Below, in pieces: positions 63,059 to 64,000 of a stretch of DNA of 64,000 nt (position 1 is its first letter; the number at the start of each line of letters is the position of its first letter). The stretch is from Alphaproteobacteria bacterium (lineage in GTDB: Bacteria; Pseudomonadota; Alphaproteobacteria; Rhizobiales; Rhizobiaceae): contig BOKV01000005.1 of the NCBI GenBank assembly GCA_016861165.1, forward strand, positions 62,001-126,000. The letters are read 5' to 3'. Position numbers and translations under genes: made by a program. Below the pieces are notes generated by a model. It worked only from the letters and a program-made list of their open reading frames with translations, made no database searches and had not been told where the DNA came from.

Positions 63059-64000
63059 CTATGCCGCCGACTGGGAGATCAGCCGGGCGGCGGCCGCGCG
63101 CGCCTCCTCGGTGACGGTGGCGCCGGCCAGCATGCGCGCGATCTCCTCGCGGCGCGCCTCGCCCGCCACCCGCTCGACCGCGGTGACAACCTGTTCCGGC
63201 GTTCCGCCATTGGCGGCGCGCGCGCTCTTGGTGATCAGGAAGTGATCGCCGGCCCGCGCCGCCACCTGCGGCGCATGGGTGACCGACAGCACCTGCACGC
63301 GCTCGGCCAGTCTGGCGAGCCGCTGGCCGATGGCGTCCGCCACCGCGCCGCCGACGCCGGCGTCGATCTCGTCGAAGACCAGCGTCGGCGCCGAACCGCG
63401 GTCGGCCAGCGCCACCTTCAGCGCCAGCAGGAAACGCGCCAGCTCGCCGCCGGAGGCGATCTTCATCAGCGGTCCGGCCGGCGTGCCCGGATTGGTGCGC
63501 ACCCGGAACTCGACCGCGTCGATGCCCTGCGGACCCGCCTGCTCCGGGTCGGCCTCGATGCCGACGAAGAAGCGCGCGTGTTCGAGCTTCAGCGCCGGAA
63601 GTTCGCCGCCCACGGCCGCCTCCAGCGTCTCGGCCGCCCGCGCGCGGCGCCGCGACAGCTCGCCGGCGTTGCGCCGGTATTCGGCCTCGAGCCCGCCCAC
63701 CTGCCGTTCGAGCGCCGCCAGACGCTCCTCGCCGGCGTCGAAGGCCGCCAGCTCGTCGGCCATGCGCACGGCAAGGTCGGCCAGATCGTCGACCGGCACC
63801 GCGAACTTGCGGGAGGCAGCCCGCAGCGCGAACAGCCGTTCCTCGGCTTGTTCCAGTTCGCGCGGATCGAACTCGGTCTCCGCCAGCGCCCGTTCGAGCG
63901 CCTGCTGGGCCTCCATCAGCCCGTTCAGCCCCTGGTCGAGATGACCGATCGCCTCGTCGATGATGCCCGGCGCCTCGGCCGCCTTGCGCTCGAGCCGCCG
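63059..64000 (-). CDS. recN: DNA repair protein RecN, 5'-truncated
   Basis: The C-terminal 313 residues of RecN, an SMC-like protein of double-strand break repair. The visible part has a coiled-coil half and the ATPase C-lobe: the ABC signature KIASGGELARFLLALK and Walker B LVFDEIDAGVGG, followed by the D-loop and SVTHAPQVAARAGDHFLITK. The coding frame stays open to base 64000, so the N-lobe (Walker A) lies beyond the window. RecN is usually about 550 residues, so a little over half is seen. Confidence 0.95.
   Translation of the reverse strand, partial: RRLERKAAEAPGIIDEAIGHLDQGLNGLMEAQQALERALAETEFDPRELEQAEERLFALRAASRKFAVPVDDLADLAVRMADELAAFDAGEERLAALERQVGGLEAEYRRNAGELSRRRARAAETLEAAVGGELPALKLEHARFFVGIEADPEQAGPQGIDAVEFRVRTNPGTPAGPLMKIASGGELARFLLALKVALADRGSAPTLVFDEIDAGVGGAVADAIGQRLARLAERVQVLSVTHAPQVAARAGDHFLITKSARAANGGTPEQVVTAVERVAGEARREEIARMLAGATVTEEARAAAARLISQSAA

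Overview
The window is GC-rich chromosomal DNA of an alphaproteobacterium, most likely of the order Hyphomicrobiales (Rhizobiales). The main evidence is a circularly permuted two-piece tmRNA gene with the tag ANDNYAEARLAA followed directly by sspB, the order thyA/folA/hflK/hflC/DUF2065/htrA next to serB and miaA, and several Rhizobiales-type small families (DUF4169, RHH_4, DUF1127, AsmA). About 58 protein genes are supported, nearly all compact and many with 4-base ATGA/GTGA overlaps. I see no rRNA, tRNA, CRISPR array, prophage or complete insertion sequence. Both edge genes (pepT and recN) are cut by the window.

Layout. 1-10.1 kb: pepT end, an HxlR regulator divergent from an NmrA-like reductase, pdxJ, a PAS-GGDEF-EAL c-di-GMP enzyme, a RecD-like helicase, a LysE exporter behind a perfect palindrome, and an SDR-DoxX fusion coupled to a DUF2269 protein. 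10.1-13.9 kb: the branched-chain amino acid operon ilvB...ilvH-cupin. It is preceded by a promoter, a 17-residue leader peptide (Ile-Leu-Val-Val) and an attenuator, and is split by an AbrB/PIN toxin-antitoxin pair. 13.9-23.8 kb: a diguanylate cyclase, miaA, serB, an acetyltransferase, and the membrane-quality and folate/thymidylate cluster. 23.9-33.7 kb: two cyclopropane-fatty-acid-synthase-like paralogues flank an RND efflux pair and a secreted caspase-like protein. 33.9-35.3 kb: tmRNA, sspB, DUF4169 and an RHH protein, an apparent trans-translation/ClpXP neighbourhood. 35.4-46.1 kb: a very long AsmA protein, a D-lactate/glycolate-type dehydrogenase, a thioesterase, a ClC channel, a TadG/VWA pilus protein and an aldo/keto reductase. 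46.2-51.4 kb: an AbrB-Doc toxin-antitoxin pair, DUF3750, dienelactone hydrolase, and a UvrD-type helicase with an 86-codon in-frame insert. 51.4-52.2 kb: about 0.85 kb of repeat-rich DNA with an antitoxin remnant. 52.2-64 kb: two methyltransferases (one prmA), a eukaryotic-type phosphomannomutase-like phosphatase, DUF1127, aminopeptidase P, azlCD, DUF1801, ligA, a DUF922 protease, a second HxlR/reductase pair and recN.

How the parts fit. tmRNA tags stalled nascent chains and SspB delivers tagged proteins to ClpXP. HflKC and HtrA cover membrane and periplasmic protein quality. ThyA and FolA form the thymidylate/folate cycle. The ilv leader would tie acetolactate synthase expression to charged Ile/Leu/Val tRNA. 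Two HxlR regulators with an N-terminal cysteine, each divergent from a flavin/quinone-type reductase, look like redox-responsive switches. Two toxin-antitoxin modules, an antitoxin fragment, several families of short palindromic or heptameric repeats, and a repeat-like insert inside a helicase gene mark small-scale genome plasticity. I found no clear large new multi-gene system. The most unusual items are the helicase insert, the interrupted ilv operon with its leader, and the convergent or REP-like repeats.
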